Shown piece after piece: positions 27,294 through 36,437 of a stretch of DNA of 47,542 nucleotides (position 1 is the stretch's first letter; every line of letters begins with the position of its first letter). Under the pieces are notes generated by a model. The model was not told where the DNA came from, searched no databases, and saw nothing but the letters and a program-made list of their open reading frames with translations. Location of the stretch: contig CALZYS010000005.1 in the NCBI GenBank assembly GCA_945830345.1, forward strand, positions 1 through 47,542, written 5' to 3'. The position numbers were made by a program, and so were the translations under genes. The stretch is from an uncultured Prevotella sp. GTDB taxonomy: Bacteria; Bacteroidota; Bacteroidia; Bacteroidales; Bacteroidaceae.

Positions 27294-28323
27294 TGTTCTT
27301 CTTGGCGGTTGTGAGCAATCCGCAGGCAGCGAAGATGTCCTGTCCGCGACTGGCACGTATGGTGGTGAACACGCCGTGATTGGTGAGGTAGTCGCGAAGT
27401 GTCTCCATCTTCTTGTCGTCGGCGCCATGCAGAGGGACATCGGGGATGGTGTGGAAGCGGATGAGATTGACTCTGCACTCCAACCCATCAACGAGCCTCA
27501 CTATCTCGCGGGCATGAACCATCGAGTCGTTGACTCCACCGAAGACGATATACTCGAAGGAGCAGCGGCGCTGATGGGTGAAGTCATATTGCTTGAGCAA
27601 CGCCACCACATCTGCTATTGCCATCTGTCTTTCGGCAGGCATGAGGGTGAGGCGTTGTTCGTGGAGCGGCGAATGCATACTGATGGCGATGTGGCACTCG
27701 CTCTCGTCGAGGAATCGCTTGAGCTTGTTCTTGATGCCCACACTGCTCACAGTGATGCGCTTGGGACTCCACTGATAGCCCCAATCGGCAGTGAGCACCT
27801 GAGTGGCGCGCAGCACATTGTCGAGGTTGTCCATCGGTTCGCCTTGTCCCATAAACACGATATTGGTGAGCGAGGCTATCTCGGGCAGCGAGTAGATCTG
27901 ATTGAGTATGTCGGCTGCGGTGAGGTTGCCCTCAAAGCCTTGCTTACCGGTTTGACAGAAGAGGCAGTTCATCTTGCACCCCACCTGCGACGACACGCAG
28001 AGCGTGGCCCTGTCGCCGTCGGGGATATACACCGTCTCGACAAACTTGCCGCTTGCCGTGGGGAAGAGATACTTAATGGTGCCGTCCTTAGACCTTTGGC
28101 AATCCAATGGAGGCATGGCTCCTATCTCGCAGTTCTCACTGAGTTTCAAGCGGTTGGCCTTGGATATATTGGTCATCTGGTCGATGTCCTTCACGTTGGC
28201 ATCGTACATCCACTTAGCTATCTGCTTGGCTGTAAAAGCGGGCATACCAAGCTCTGAGACGAGCTGCTTGAGTTCATCGACATTCATTCCTAATAGTATC
28301 TTTTTGCTTGCTTCCATTGCCAT
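27283..28323 (-). CDS. rlmN: 23S rRNA (adenine2503-C2) methyltransferase RlmN
   Basis: This radical SAM enzyme has the cluster motif CKMNCLFCQTGKQG, the substrate-side cysteine in ATLCVSSQVGC and the methyl-carrying cysteine in QDIFAACGLL. It methylates A2503 of 23S rRNA and A37 of some tRNAs. The N-terminal KILLGMNVDELKQLVSELGM and FTAKQIAKWMY are standard RlmN. The ATG at 28323 is preferred over 28344 because the promoter's predicted start is near 28335. The gene leads the rlmN-DUF4837-pdxA-flippase operon. Confidence 0.95.
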   Translation of the reverse strand: MAMEASKKILLGMNVDELKQLVSELGMPAFTAKQIAKWMYDANVKDIDQMTNISKANRLKLSENCEIGAMPPLDCQRSKDGTIKYLFPTASGKFVETVYIPDGDRATLCVSSQVGCKMNCLFCQTGKQGFEGNLTAADILNQIYSLPEIASLTNIVFMGQGEPMDNLDNVLRATQVLTADWGYQWSPKRITVSSVGIKNKLKRFLDESECHIAISMHSPLHEQRLTLMPAERQMAIADVVALLKQYDFTHQRRCSFEYIVFGGVNDSMVHAREIVRLVDGLECRVNLIRFHTIPDVPLHGADDKKMETLRDYLTNHGVFTTIRASRGQDIFAACGLLTTAKKNNEV

Positions 28324-28341
28324 TATACTTATTATAAGGTG

Positions 28342-28373
28342 CAAAGGTATAAAAAAATGCTGAATATCGCAAA
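28342..28373 (-). promoter_or_regulatory. rlmN promoter overlapping a terminator hairpin
   Basis: TTTG, 20 bp, TACCTTTG on the minus strand. The TTTG lies in the loop of the hairpin at 28353-28390, so the -33 element sits inside the terminator of the gene upstream. Confidence 0.7.
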
Positions 28374-28390
28374 AATATTCAGCATTTTTA
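28353..28390 (-). terminator. Terminator of the small lipoprotein gene
   Basis: AAAAATGCTGAATAT, a loop of about seven bases, and ATATTCAGCATTTTT form a perfect long stem followed by T-rich sequence on the minus strand. The inverted repeat is symmetric enough to work in both directions. Confidence 0.8.
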
Positions 28391-28420
28391 AGTATTTGTA
28401 TTAATTGAGGGATTAAAAAA

Positions 28421-28930
28421 TTATTTCCTTGGTCCCTTAATACTGTCTGTGGGGGCGGGATTGGCTGAGCGCGTGGGAGCCCAATAGGGATTGTCGCTGG
28501 TCTTTATGAGCTGGAAGGAAGCCACATCCTCATAGGTGCGGGCATCACAGAAGATACCTGAGAAACGGTCTCTCGACTGTGAATATCTGTCGATGACGAT
28601 GTCTGTGCCGTCGTCATAAAGTATATAGATTCTACCATTGCGCACATACCATTCAAACTCGTTGACATATCTATATCCACGCGGACTCTTGTCGAATTCT
28701 ATACCATAGCCGCCACGAGAGAATTCTCCGTCCTGAACAAATTTTATCACCGTCTCCCAATCCTCTGTATAATCATTGAAGCGGTCGCTCATCCTTGTGG
28801 TACGTATCCATCCTTCCCAAGTGCCGTTGAGGTCGTATGCCTGGTCAACGTCTTCGTCGCAACTCGTCAGTGTCATTCCCATTACGAGTGTCATCATCAC
28901 CATTGTGACCTGTGTAAATATTCTCTTCAT
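28421..28930 (-). CDS. Small putative lipoprotein
   Basis: The 169-residue protein has a lipoprotein signal (MMTLVMGMTLTSCDED) and then a compact beta-rich domain (YDLNGTWEGWIRTTRM, IVIDRYSQSRDRFSGIF). The family was not recognised. The LNGTWEG opening resembles small secreted lipocalin-like domains common in Bacteroidetes. It appears monocistronic: a -7 box (TACCTTTG, 28972-28979) lies upstream and a strong terminator downstream. Surface or periplasmic location follows from the lipobox; the function is unknown. Confidence 0.75.
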   Translation of the reverse strand: MKRIFTQVTMVMMTLVMGMTLTSCDEDVDQAYDLNGTWEGWIRTTRMSDRFNDYTEDWETVIKFVQDGEFSRGGYGIEFDKSPRGYRYVNEFEWYVRNGRIYILYDDGTDIVIDRYSQSRDRFSGIFCDARTYEDVASFQLIKTSDNPYWAPTRSANPAPTDSIKGPRK

Positions 28931-28971
28931 AATCTTTATTTTTTTAATGCGTTAATAACTGTTTGACGGTG

Positions 28972-28979
28972 CAAAGGTA
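28972..28979 (-). promoter_or_regulatory. -7 box upstream of the small lipoprotein gene
   Basis: TACCTTTG on the minus strand, 41 bases before the ATG at 28930. No good -33 TTTG at 19-21 bp was found. Confidence 0.4.
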
Positions 28980-29035
28980 GTCATTAATCCGCAATCGTCG
29001 GCAGATGAAATTCCTATTTCGGAATAGGGTTTCTC

Positions 29036-30325
29036 CTATTCTTTAGAGGATTTCTCTTTCTTGCCGAATTCGGGGTCTATCTTAAGGAAGGCTGTCACGG
29101 CAAACGTGATGACGCAGCATGCCATCACGATAATGAAGAACATGCGATAGCCTACCATGTCCTTGATATATCCCGAAAGCATTCCGGGAAGCATCAGACC
29201 GAGGTAGGATATACCGGTGCAGATGGAATAGTGGGAGGTCTTGTACTTGCCCTGACTGTAATAGAGCATATAGAGGGTGAGGACGGTAAATCCGAGTCCA
29301 TAGCCAAACTGCTCGACAAAGAGGCATGACGAGACTACTATCAGGTTGGAGTTGAGAGAATAGCTGAGATAGATATACACAACGTCGGGCAGCGTGATGG
29401 CGCAAACCATCGGCCAGAGCCAGCGCTTCATGCCATCTCGACTGACGAGGATGCCACCGATGATGCCGCCGAGAAGGAGTCCGATGAGTCCCACCGTGCC
29501 GTTGGCCAGTCCGTATTCCTGAGGCGAGAGTCCCAAACCGCCAGCATAGTTGTGGCGAAGCATGAAGGTCTTGGTCATCGTGTTGAGCAATGCCTCGGGG
29601 AAGCGGTATAGCAAAAGGAAGAGCATAACTATCAACGTGCCGCGACGGTCAAACTTGCGGAAGAACGTGACAAACATATTCTTCAGCTCTGCCGTCACTT
29701 CCCTCACCGTCCGCTTTGTCTGCACATCGTCTGCCGGACGAGGCATAAAACGGCTATGATATAGCCAAATACCAATGAACAATCCGGCAAGACCGTAGAA
29801 TATCAACGCCCATGTGAAGCGTATCTGTCCACGGAACATCACCTGAAGGATGCCTGCCAACGACACCAACATACCATTGACGAAGATGATGGCAAGGCGA
29901 TAGAACGTGTTGCGCAGTCCTACATATTTGGCCTGGTTGTGGTCGTCGAGTTCTATCATGTAGAATCCGTCGGCGGAAATATCGTGGGTGGCACTGCAGA
30001 AGGCAATGAGGAAGAAGAGGCACATTGTTGACTGAAACCAGAAGGCAGTGGGTATGGAGAACGCTATGCCGGCAAGCGAGGCTCCTATCAACGCCTGCAT
30101 TGCAAGCACCCACCAGCGCTTGGTCTTCAACAAATCGATAAACGGGCTCCACAGGGGCTTGATAACCCAAGGGAGGGCAAGCCATCCTGTATATAAGCCC
30201 ACCTCGGCATCCGAAAGTCCCATCTGCATATACATCACCACCGACAATCCGGTGACGATGATGTTGGGCAGGCCTTCGGCAAAGTAGAGCGTGGGAATCC
30301 ACACCCAGGGATTTCTCTTTTTCAT
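29036..30325 (-). CDS. AmpG-like major facilitator transporter
   Basis: The 429-residue, 12-helix-type protein begins PWVWIPTLYFAEGLPNIIV, the start expected of the AmpG (PAT) group of MFS permeases. The next loop (GLSDAEVGLYTGWLALPW, then VIKPLWSPFIDLLKTKRWW) also fits AmpG. AmpG carries muropeptides from the periplasm to the cytoplasm for recycling. It lies 5 bp downstream of the GT2/DUF4922/SpoIID fusion, whose SpoIID domain also points to peptidoglycan, and this supports a cell-wall recycling role. The substrate is inferred, not shown. Confidence 0.8.
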   Translation of the reverse strand: MKKRNPWVWIPTLYFAEGLPNIIVTGLSVVMYMQMGLSDAEVGLYTGWLALPWVIKPLWSPFIDLLKTKRWWVLAMQALIGASLAGIAFSIPTAFWFQSTMCLFFLIAFCSATHDISADGFYMIELDDHNQAKYVGLRNTFYRLAIIFVNGMLVSLAGILQVMFRGQIRFTWALIFYGLAGLFIGIWLYHSRFMPRPADDVQTKRTVREVTAELKNMFVTFFRKFDRRGTLIVMLFLLLYRFPEALLNTMTKTFMLRHNYAGGLGLSPQEYGLANGTVGLIGLLLGGIIGGILVSRDGMKRWLWPMVCAITLPDVVYIYLSYSLNSNLIVVSSCLFVEQFGYGLGFTVLTLYMLYYSQGKYKTSHYSICTGISYLGLMLPGMLSGYIKDMVGYRMFFIIVMACCVITFAVTAFLKIDPEFGKKEKSSKE

Positions 30326-30330
30326 ATTCT

Positions 30331-33300
30331 TTACATATAAAATTTCTTTATTTCCGCTCCACGATAGTAATGCAGGAGAATCCGGTCGTAAGGATATCCC
30401 TTCTCACCCATCACGGCGGCACCTATCTGACAGAGGCCTACTCCGTGTCCCCATCCGGCACCGATAATGGTGAACCTTACGGGAACGGCAGTTGCCCTGT
30501 CTTCGGGAGCAAGGCCTTCGGCATAGTGCTTGTCAACCACAAAGGCACTGCTGTAGAGATGGGTGTCGCTGAGCGTGCGGCGTATCTCCAACTCCTTGCC
30601 GATGGTGAGCGTCTTCTTCGTACCAATGATCTTCAGTCGGCATATCCTGCCGCTCTTTCCACGCTCCACGGGAACGAGGTCGATGATATATCCGAAGTCG
30701 TCCTTGGTCTTCTCCGCTATCAAGCGCGAGAGTTCCTCCTGGGTATATTCCACTCGCCATCGATAGAAGTCGGGCGTCTCCTGGTCGTAGTCATTTAGCA
30801 CCTGCGAGAGCACCGCTTTGTCGGTAGTGTTGCAATATGCCTCGGGCGAAGTGCGAATCCAGCGGTCGAAGAATTCCTCATTGACTTCGTCGATTGCTGG
30901 CTTCACCTCAGCATAGCTCGAGCAATCTCGGCTCTGCATTCGGTTTGCGCAGCAATTCCTAATTCCTAATTCCTCATTCCTAATTCCTAATTCCTCATTA
31001 TCCACCACCGACAAGAGATAAGGCTTCGGAGTGTTTTCCCAGCAATACTGGAACTCCTCGGTGATGCCTCCGCAGCACTTACTGAAGCGGGCATCGCATA
31101 TCTCGCCCTCGCTCGTGAGCACCTGTCCGCGGGTGGCATTCACAGCCTCCTCGACGGTGGCATTGCCCGCATTGGTGATACCCTGATAGCGCTGGCAATG
31201 ATCGTCGGCACAGACATCGAATATCGTGTGGTCCTCGCGGTCGTACCATCGGATTATCTCGTCGTCTTTCTTGATGAACGAGAAGAAACTGTTGGTACCG
31301 TCCTTCAGTTTGGATCTCTTCTCCATTTGAGCCAAGAGCCATGAGCGAGAGATGACGGCATGCGCCTTGAGCAACTCGACACTCGACGTGGCACTCATCT
31401 CACTGGATATGACACTCTTGAGGTATTTCTCGACGGGGATGATGTTGATGGCAGTAATCTCGTCGGCCTCTACCACAAGTTGGAGCTGTCCGTTGAACAC
31501 CTGAGTCTGCTTGCGCTGCCAATGGAAGTTGACGCCTATGGTGACATCGTGGAGTGAGAACGAGGCATCCTCAGTGTGCGGACGGAAAGTGAGTTCACGA
31601 TACTGGTTGCCACGCCACAAGATGCCGCCTTCGGAAAACTCCACCGTCTGCTCGCCTTCGAGGGTCTCGCCTTTGGCTGTGTATGGGGAATTAAGGACAA
31701 AGGATATCTTCTGTCCGCTCACTATTCCCACCTTCACCATCGGTTCTTCCTTGTATTCGTGATTGCGTCGGGGGGCAGACTTGTGCTTCACTATCCGCTC
31801 TATCACCTTGGTCATCTTGTCGTCGCCGAGAGCCACCTCGCGGAGGATAGCCTCAGCCTTGTCGGCAGTGAGACGCTCGAAGTCTTCCTGGCGAGGAGTG
31901 ATCATCAGACCTGCCATGTCGAGGGCACCGGGACTAACGAGATACTGTGCCTCACCCTCAGCCGAATAGCAGTCGGGACGATGTTTCTCGCGAGGGAAGA
32001 CCACCGAGAGATAACTGTCGGCAACACGCCAGGCTACAACGTTCATCATCGGTTCGGTGTCACCCTCATTCTGAGGCAGGGAGTTATATACGATATTAAA
32101 TAGTCGTTGTCCGCTCTTCTTGTTTTTGCTCTTGATGAGGAGGGCAGCCACGGTATAGTCGCTGATGTTCCATACGCCCTCGCCATCCTCGTATTCGAGT
32201 ATGGGGGTGAGATTGCGCGAGAGTCGCTGCCAACTGCGTTGCAAGGGCAACACACCGCTGGTGCCTGCCTGGAAATGAGCATGGTCGGGAGCCGAGGCAC
32301 CGCATTTGGGTCCGTTGTAGAACACCATCATCTCGGGATATTCGTCGAGCAGATTGAACACCTCGCCATAGTTGCCCAATATGCGCTGGGGCTCGTGGCG
32401 TAGCGAGGGGATGGTGAAGTGTGTGGGCAGTATGGGGAACGGATTGACGAGCAATTCGAAGTGCTCGTCGATAATCTTCTTAGTCTGTTCCTTGGGGCGG
32501 TTGGCCTCGCAGAGGAAACATGGACGCTCAGCTATTGCCTTCTTGTCAATCTTGGCACCCGTGGATGTTATCCTTGCGGGATTCCATTGCACGTTGATGG
32601 TGATGGCGTCACAGGGCAGTTCGCGTGTCTTCACTCCCTGCAACTGCTGATAGCGTCGGCGAGCCTCGTCCCATGTCTCCAACTGGCGGTTGAAGAATCT
32701 GAGCAGCGGACTGTCAATCATGATGTCGGCCTTACCCTTCTGCATCTGCTGGCGTGCCGATATTTCCAATGTGCGCAAGCGGTCCTTATACAGGTTGTTG
32801 GCATTTATCTTGTCGATGCTCAACGCCGCATCACTGTTGCCTCCCCATCGGCGGCATAGATAGAGTTCGTCGAAGATTCTGCCTATGCGATAGCGACGCG
32901 AGAAGACGAGTCCGAGGGCATAGTCCTCGCCATAGCTCGTGTTGGGAAACTGTATCTGTCGTAGCAAGGGGGTGAAGAAGGCTCGTGGCGCTCCCAATCC
33001 ATTGATTCGCAATGCATTGTTTGGTCCGTTCTCGTCGGTCCACTCCTTGTGGGCGATGAGTCCGGGAGGCAGGGTGTTGAGGTCGAAGTCGCACATTCTG
33101 TAGGAGCCAATCACCATTGCCGCCTTCTGTTGCTTGAAGGCATCAACGATGGTCTGCAAAGTATGTGGCGAGGAATAGAGGTCGTCGCTGTCGAGCTGCA
33201 CGGCAAATCGTCCGCACCGCTCATCATTGATAGCCATATTCCAGCATCCGCCTATTCCCAAGTCGTTGCGCTCGGGGATAATATGAATAAGCCGCCTTCC

Positions 33301-34230
33301 ACATTCCTCATTCCTAATTTCTAATTCCTCATTCCTAATTAACTCCGTAGTTCCGTCGGTAGAGTGATTGTCAACGACGATGACGTTGTATTCGAAGTTT
33401 GTCTCCTGCTGCAATGCACTTCGGATGGCATCAAGGATGGTCTTCTCACGGTTTCTGACGGGGATAATAACTGAAGCCTCGACGGGGAAGTCCTGCTCGT
33501 TGAAGTCGGGATATTGATAGTAGTTGGTATCCACGAGAGCCCCGATGGCATCGAGATGACGCGTAGCCACCTGCTCCATCTCAATCTGCACCTCACGGTT
33601 GGCGGGATTGACATAATCGAACTGCTTCACACCGCTTGCCCTGAGGTCGCGCTCCTCCTCGGTGTAGAGATACTCGTTGATGTGGAGAATCTCGCCCTTG
33701 CGACTGAGGAAGAGGCGCAGGTCGTAGAATCCCGCATGCTTGAGTTCGTCGGTCTCAACCTGGGTGTCGGCATACTCCCTGAGCAGTCGGCTGTTGATGA
33801 GCACAAGCGAACCGAAGTCGAAATCATCACGGATACTGCCTTTCTGATAGTCGATGGCGGGATGTTGCTTCATCTCGCCGTTCTCTATCGAGTAGTGGTC
33901 GCTATACACCATTGCCGCATCTGCATCGGCTGCCACTCGCAAGAGTCGTTCCAAGGCTGTCATACCCACGTTGAGCGGAGTGGGTTTGGTGAGCAACAGG
34001 GCATAGTCGGAATCGGCATTCTCGGCAATGCTCATCATCGTGTTGCTGCTTGTGAGCGAATCCACCACAACAAGGGCGCAGCCCTCGGGCACCTCGCCAC
34101 TCGATGCCATATTCTCATTCACTAAGAGATGTATATGATGGGTTGTCCTGCTGTCGCGCAGAAACTTTATCGTCGGCTCCAGCACCCTGAAGTCGTCGCA
34201 AGCCAAAAAGCAATCAATCTTTCCTCTCAT
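30331..34230 (-). CDS. Glycosyltransferase / DUF4922 / SpoIID-LytB fusion protein
   Basis: The 1299-residue protein has at least three parts. Residues 1-240 resemble a degenerate GT2 fold ([13 protein letters not shown]). Residues 250-490 are a family 2 glycosyltransferase ([36 protein letters not shown], catalytic [12 protein letters not shown]). Residues 515-800 match DUF4922, a HIT/GalT-like domain ([43 protein letters not shown]). The last 370 residues are SpoIID/LytB ([56 protein letters not shown]). SpoIID domains are lytic transglycosylases acting on peptidoglycan glycan strands, and the AmpG-like neighbour fits this. No signal peptide is visible, which is odd for a wall-acting domain. 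Two ELGIRNE-type repeat insertions interrupt it, near residues 299-310 and 1090-1105. Confidence 0.85.
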   Translation of the reverse strand: MRGKIDCFLACDDFRVLEPTIKFLRDSRTTHHIHLLVNENMASSGEVPEGCALVVVDSLTSSNTMMSIAENADSDYALLLTKPTPLNVGMTALERLLRVAADADAAMVYSDHYSIENGEMKQHPAIDYQKGSIRDDFDFGSLVLINSRLLREYADTQVETDELKHAGFYDLRLFLSRKGEILHINEYLYTEEERDLRASGVKQFDYVNPANREVQIEMEQVATRHLDAIGALVDTNYYQYPDFNEQDFPVEASVIIPVRNREKTILDAIRSALQQETNFEYNVIVVDNHSTDGTTELIRNEELEIRNEECGRRLIHIIPERNDLGIGGCWNMAINDERCGRFAVQLDSDDLYSSPHTLQTIVDAFKQQKAAMVIGSYRMCDFDLNTLPPGLIAHKEWTDENGPNNALRINGLGAPRAFFTPLLRQIQFPNTSYGEDYALGLVFSRRYRIGRIFDELYLCRRWGGNSDAALSIDKINANNLYKDRLRTLEISARQQMQKGKADIMIDSPLLRFFNRQLETWDEARRRYQQLQGVKTRELPCDAITINVQWNPARITSTGAKIDKKAIAERPCFLCEANRPKEQTKKIIDEHFELLVNPFPILPTHFTIPSLRHEPQRILGNYGEVFNLLDEYPEMMVFYNGPKCGASAPDHAHFQAGTSGVLPLQRSWQRLSRNLTPILEYEDGEGVWNISDYTVAALLIKSKNKKSGQRLFNIVYNSLPQNEGDTEPMMNVVAWRVADSYLSVVFPREKHRPDCYSAEGEAQYLVSPGALDMAGLMITPRQEDFERLTADKAEAILREVALGDDKMTKVIERIVKHKSAPRRNHEYKEEPMVKVGIVSGQKISFVLNSPYTAKGETLEGEQTVEFSEGGILWRGNQYRELTFRPHTEDASFSLHDVTIGVNFHWQRKQTQVFNGQLQLVVEADEITAINIIPVEKYLKSVISSEMSATSSVELLKAHAVISRSWLLAQMEKRSKLKDGTNSFFSFIKKDDEIIRWYDREDHTIFDVCADDHCQRYQGITNAGNATVEEAVNATRGQVLTSEGEICDARFSKCCGGITEEFQYCWENTPKPYLLSVVDNEELGIRNEELGIRNCCANRMQSRDCSSYAEVKPAIDEVNEEFFDRWIRTSPEAYCNTTDKAVLSQVLNDYDQETPDFYRWRVEYTQEELSRLIAEKTKDDFGYIIDLVPVERGKSGRICRLKIIGTKKTLTIGKELEIRRTLSDTHLYSSAFVVDKHYAEGLAPEDRATAVPVRFTIIGAGWGHGVGLCQIGAAVMGEKGYPYDRILLHYYRGAEIKKFYM
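30954..30999. repeat. Heptamer repeat inside the SpoIID domain region
   Basis: CCTAATT and CCTCATT units, six or so, encode [15 protein letters not shown] after VVD. Same unit and 21-bp period as at 17764. Confidence 0.85.
33302..33341. repeat. Heptamer repeat inside the GT2 domain
   Basis: A shorter, less regular tract (CCTCATT, CCTAATT, TCTAATT) encodes [12 protein letters not shown] between TTELI and the next beta strand of the glycosyltransferase. Confidence 0.8.
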
Positions 34231-34233
34231 AAT

Positions 34234-35187
34234 TTATATTATTTTGGAGGGAGTCAACTCCTCAATCCTCTGATTATACTCCCTATCGAGGCGGTCGAAG
34301 ATGTCAGCCACAGTGTCGATTGACTTCACCGCGGATGCTATCTGACCAATCTCTATCTCTCCGTTCTCCACATCGCCCTCGAAGATGCCACGCTTGGAGG
34401 CAGCCTTACCCATTATCGTGCGCAATGCGTCGGCATCGGCACCTGCCGCCTCTGCCTCAGCAACCTTGGCATACAGGGAGTTCTTGACAAGACGCGTGGG
34501 GGAAATCTTCTTCAGGCAAAGCATCGTGTCGCCCTCGTTGAGCGAGGTGCAAAGACGCTTAAACTCATCGCTCGCCGAACTCTCGGCGGCAAGGGCAAAG
34601 AGGGTGCCTATCTGCACGCCCTCGGCTCCCAAAGCCTGGGCTGCAAGGATAGCTTCGCCGCTACCTATTCCTCCGGCTGCAATCAAGGGCAACGAGGTGG
34701 CTTTGCACACCTGTGGAATCAGCGTGAGTGTAGTCGTTTCCTCACGACCATTATGCCCTCCAGCCTCAAATCCTTCGGCCACAATGGCATCCACTCCGGC
34801 ATCCTCGCATTTGCGGGCGAACAGACTGCTCGACACTACGTGGGCAACCTTTATGCCTGCCTCATGCAGACGGGCAGTGAATTTCTTGGGACTGCCAGCA
34901 GATGTGAACACAATCTTCACTCCCTCTAAGATGATGATGTCAATCAACCTGTCTATCTCGGGATACATCAGCGGCACGTTTATGCCCCATGGCTTGGATG
35001 TGGCTTCCTTCATCTTGTGGATATGTTCAATGAGGGTCTCGGGGTGCATAGATCCTGCACCAAGGAGTCCAAGACCACCGGCATTGCTCACGGCAGAGGC
35101 AAGTCGCCAACCGCTACACCATACCATTCCTCCCTGAATTATCGGTTTCTCAATACCGAAGAGTTCACATATTCTATTTTTTTTCAT
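34234..35187 (-). CDS. FabK-like flavoprotein (enoyl-ACP reductase II / nitronate monooxygenase family)
   Basis: The 317-residue TIM-barrel flavoprotein begins CELFGIEKPIIQGGMVWCSG and has the FMN-binding stretches VAEGFEAGGHNGREE, PLIAAGGIGSGEAILAAQAL and GAEGVQIGTLFALAAES. The order and residues fit FabK, which reduces enoyl-ACP in fatty acid synthesis, but nitronate monooxygenases share this fold. It lies 75 bp from coaW and 3 bp from the GT/SpoIID fusion, so it is likely cotranscribed with both. Either assignment remains open. Confidence 0.8.
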   Translation of the reverse strand: MKKNRICELFGIEKPIIQGGMVWCSGWRLASAVSNAGGLGLLGAGSMHPETLIEHIHKMKEATSKPWGINVPLMYPEIDRLIDIIILEGVKIVFTSAGSPKKFTARLHEAGIKVAHVVSSSLFARKCEDAGVDAIVAEGFEAGGHNGREETTTLTLIPQVCKATSLPLIAAGGIGSGEAILAAQALGAEGVQIGTLFALAAESSASDEFKRLCTSLNEGDTMLCLKKISPTRLVKNSLYAKVAEAEAAGADADALRTIMGKAASKRGIFEGDVENGEIEIGQIASAVKSIDTVADIFDRLDREYNQRIEELTPSKII

Positions 35188-35262
35188 ATTTTTTCTATAT
35201 TACTTAAGTTTCGCATGTACTCAACATTCAGAAGTTAACTTCCCCTACTTGCGAAAGTTGAG

Positions 35263-36087
35263 TCACTTATTATTAAAATAATTTAATCCTGCTCCAATGG
35301 CTGTGCAAAACTCGGAATGTTGCGGTATGTGGAACCTTACTCCATACAGTTCGCCTATCGCGGGGAATATCTCCTTGCACGCCGGCAGAAGGGTGAGATT
35401 GCCTATGAGCACAAAGTCCTTGACATGACTGCCTATCGCCGCCAACACAGCCGCACTGCCTATCGACTGCAGCACCATGTAGATAACACCACGAGCCACA
35501 TCCTCGGGCTGGGCATTGCTCTGCGCCTTACCGAACAGAGAGGCAGTGGCATCCATCGGCAATCCAGGCAACGGACATGCACTGATGTCACCAATCAAAA
35601 GATTAATATTAGAGAGATTACCCTTTTGGGCAAGCTCACACACATAGTCAACATCGCCTGTATTGAGCAACAGGCGCGACAAGCCCTGCAACGTACCGCC
35701 CCCGGCTCCAATACCTCCGATATGGCAGATGTCGTCGCCCACGCACTTGACAAAAGAGGTGCCGGTGCCCATGCTCACCACAATGGCATCCTTGATGCCC
35801 GACTCATGGCGAGCCCCCAGTCCGTCGGCGAGAAACTCCTCCACCTTGGTTGTCGGCAGTCCATACACCGGTTTGTCGATATAAGCGCTGCCCACACCCG
35901 TCAGCATGATATGCTCAATATCGGTCAAACTGATACCTGTGTCGTGAAGATACTTGCCGAACGCCCCGTAGAGCGAAGTCACGGGGTCGATAGCCGTAAT
36001 ACGTATTGGCGACACTACCTCGCCATCCTTTATTCCTATGATTTTCGTGGTGCTTATGCCCACATCAATTCCAATTATTATACCCAT
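35263..36087 (-). CDS. coaW: Type II pantothenate kinase
   Basis: The 274-residue ASKHA-fold kinase has the phosphate-binding start IIIGIDVGISTTKIIGI, the second loop IVVSMGTGTSFVKCVG and the glycine-rich GGIGAGGGTLQGLSRLLL diagnostic of type II (CoaW/PanK-like) enzymes. It phosphorylates pantothenate in the first step of CoA synthesis. It is the first gene of the operon running to the AmpG-like transporter and has its own promoter (36117-36148). Pairing CoA synthesis with a fatty-acid enzyme next door is sensible but may be chance. Confidence 0.85.
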   Translation of the reverse strand: MGIIIGIDVGISTTKIIGIKDGEVVSPIRITAIDPVTSLYGAFGKYLHDTGISLTDIEHIMLTGVGSAYIDKPVYGLPTTKVEEFLADGLGARHESGIKDAIVVSMGTGTSFVKCVGDDICHIGGIGAGGGTLQGLSRLLLNTGDVDYVCELAQKGNLSNINLLIGDISACPLPGLPMDATASLFGKAQSNAQPEDVARGVIYMVLQSIGSAAVLAAIGSHVKDFVLIGNLTLLPACKEIFPAIGELYGVRFHIPQHSEFCTAIGAGLNYFNNK

Positions 36088-36116
36088 TGTTCGCGTTCAA
36101 TAGATGAATTATTGGG

Positions 36117-36148
36117 CAAAGGTACTATTATTTTTTGGTACTACCAAA
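36117..36148 (-). promoter_or_regulatory. coaW operon promoter
   Basis: TTTG, 20 bp, TACCTTTG on the minus strand, with TTTGGTAGTAC extending the -33 box as in the tRNA promoters. The predicted start near 36109 gives a leader of about 22 bases. Confidence 0.75.
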
Positions 36149-36187
36149 GATAATCTGATTTAATTTGTTATTAAATGTATAAACACA

Positions 36188-36218
36188 CAAAAAAAGCCGC
36201 TCAAATTGAGCAGCTTTC
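36188..36218 (-). terminator. Terminator after tRNA-Phe
   Basis: On the minus strand AAGCTGCTC, a five-base loop and GAGCGGCTTTTTTTG form a hairpin with a T-run immediately after the tRNA. Confidence 0.85.
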
Positions 36219-36228
36219 TTTGTATGAG

Positions 36229-36301
36229 TGGTGCCACCAGGAATCGAACCGGGGACACAAGGATTTTCAGTCCTTTGCTCTACCAACTGAGCTATGGCAC
36301 C
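36229..36301 (-). tRNA. tRNA-Phe (GAA anticodon)
   Basis: A full cloverleaf on the minus strand: acceptor GGTGCCA with TGGCACC, D arm AGCTCAGTTGGTAGAGC, anticodon arm AGGACTGAAAATCCT with GAA, T arm CCCGGTTCGATTCCTGG, discriminator A. CCA is not encoded. Confidence 0.97.
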
Positions 36302-36322
36302 GTTGTTTCTCATTTGCGGGTG

Positions 36323-36354
36323 CAAAGGTACTAACTATTTTTGAAACTACCAAA
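36323..36354 (-). promoter_or_regulatory. tRNA-Phe promoter
   Basis: TTTGGTAGTTTCA with TTTG 20 bp before TACCTTTG, nearly identical to the tRNA-His promoter, including GCACCCGC and GAGAAACAAC downstream. Confidence 0.75.
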
Positions 36355-36437
36355 TCTTTGAAGCGGAAATACTATCAATTTAACAACTATTTAGATTTTC
36401 ATGCTTAAATAGTTGAAAAAGATACATAATTTCACAG

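Noticed and set aside
25192-28257. Plus-strand ORFs of 273 and 293 residues antisense to pdxA and rlmN
   Set aside because: Shadows of strong genes; no motifs, no promoters.
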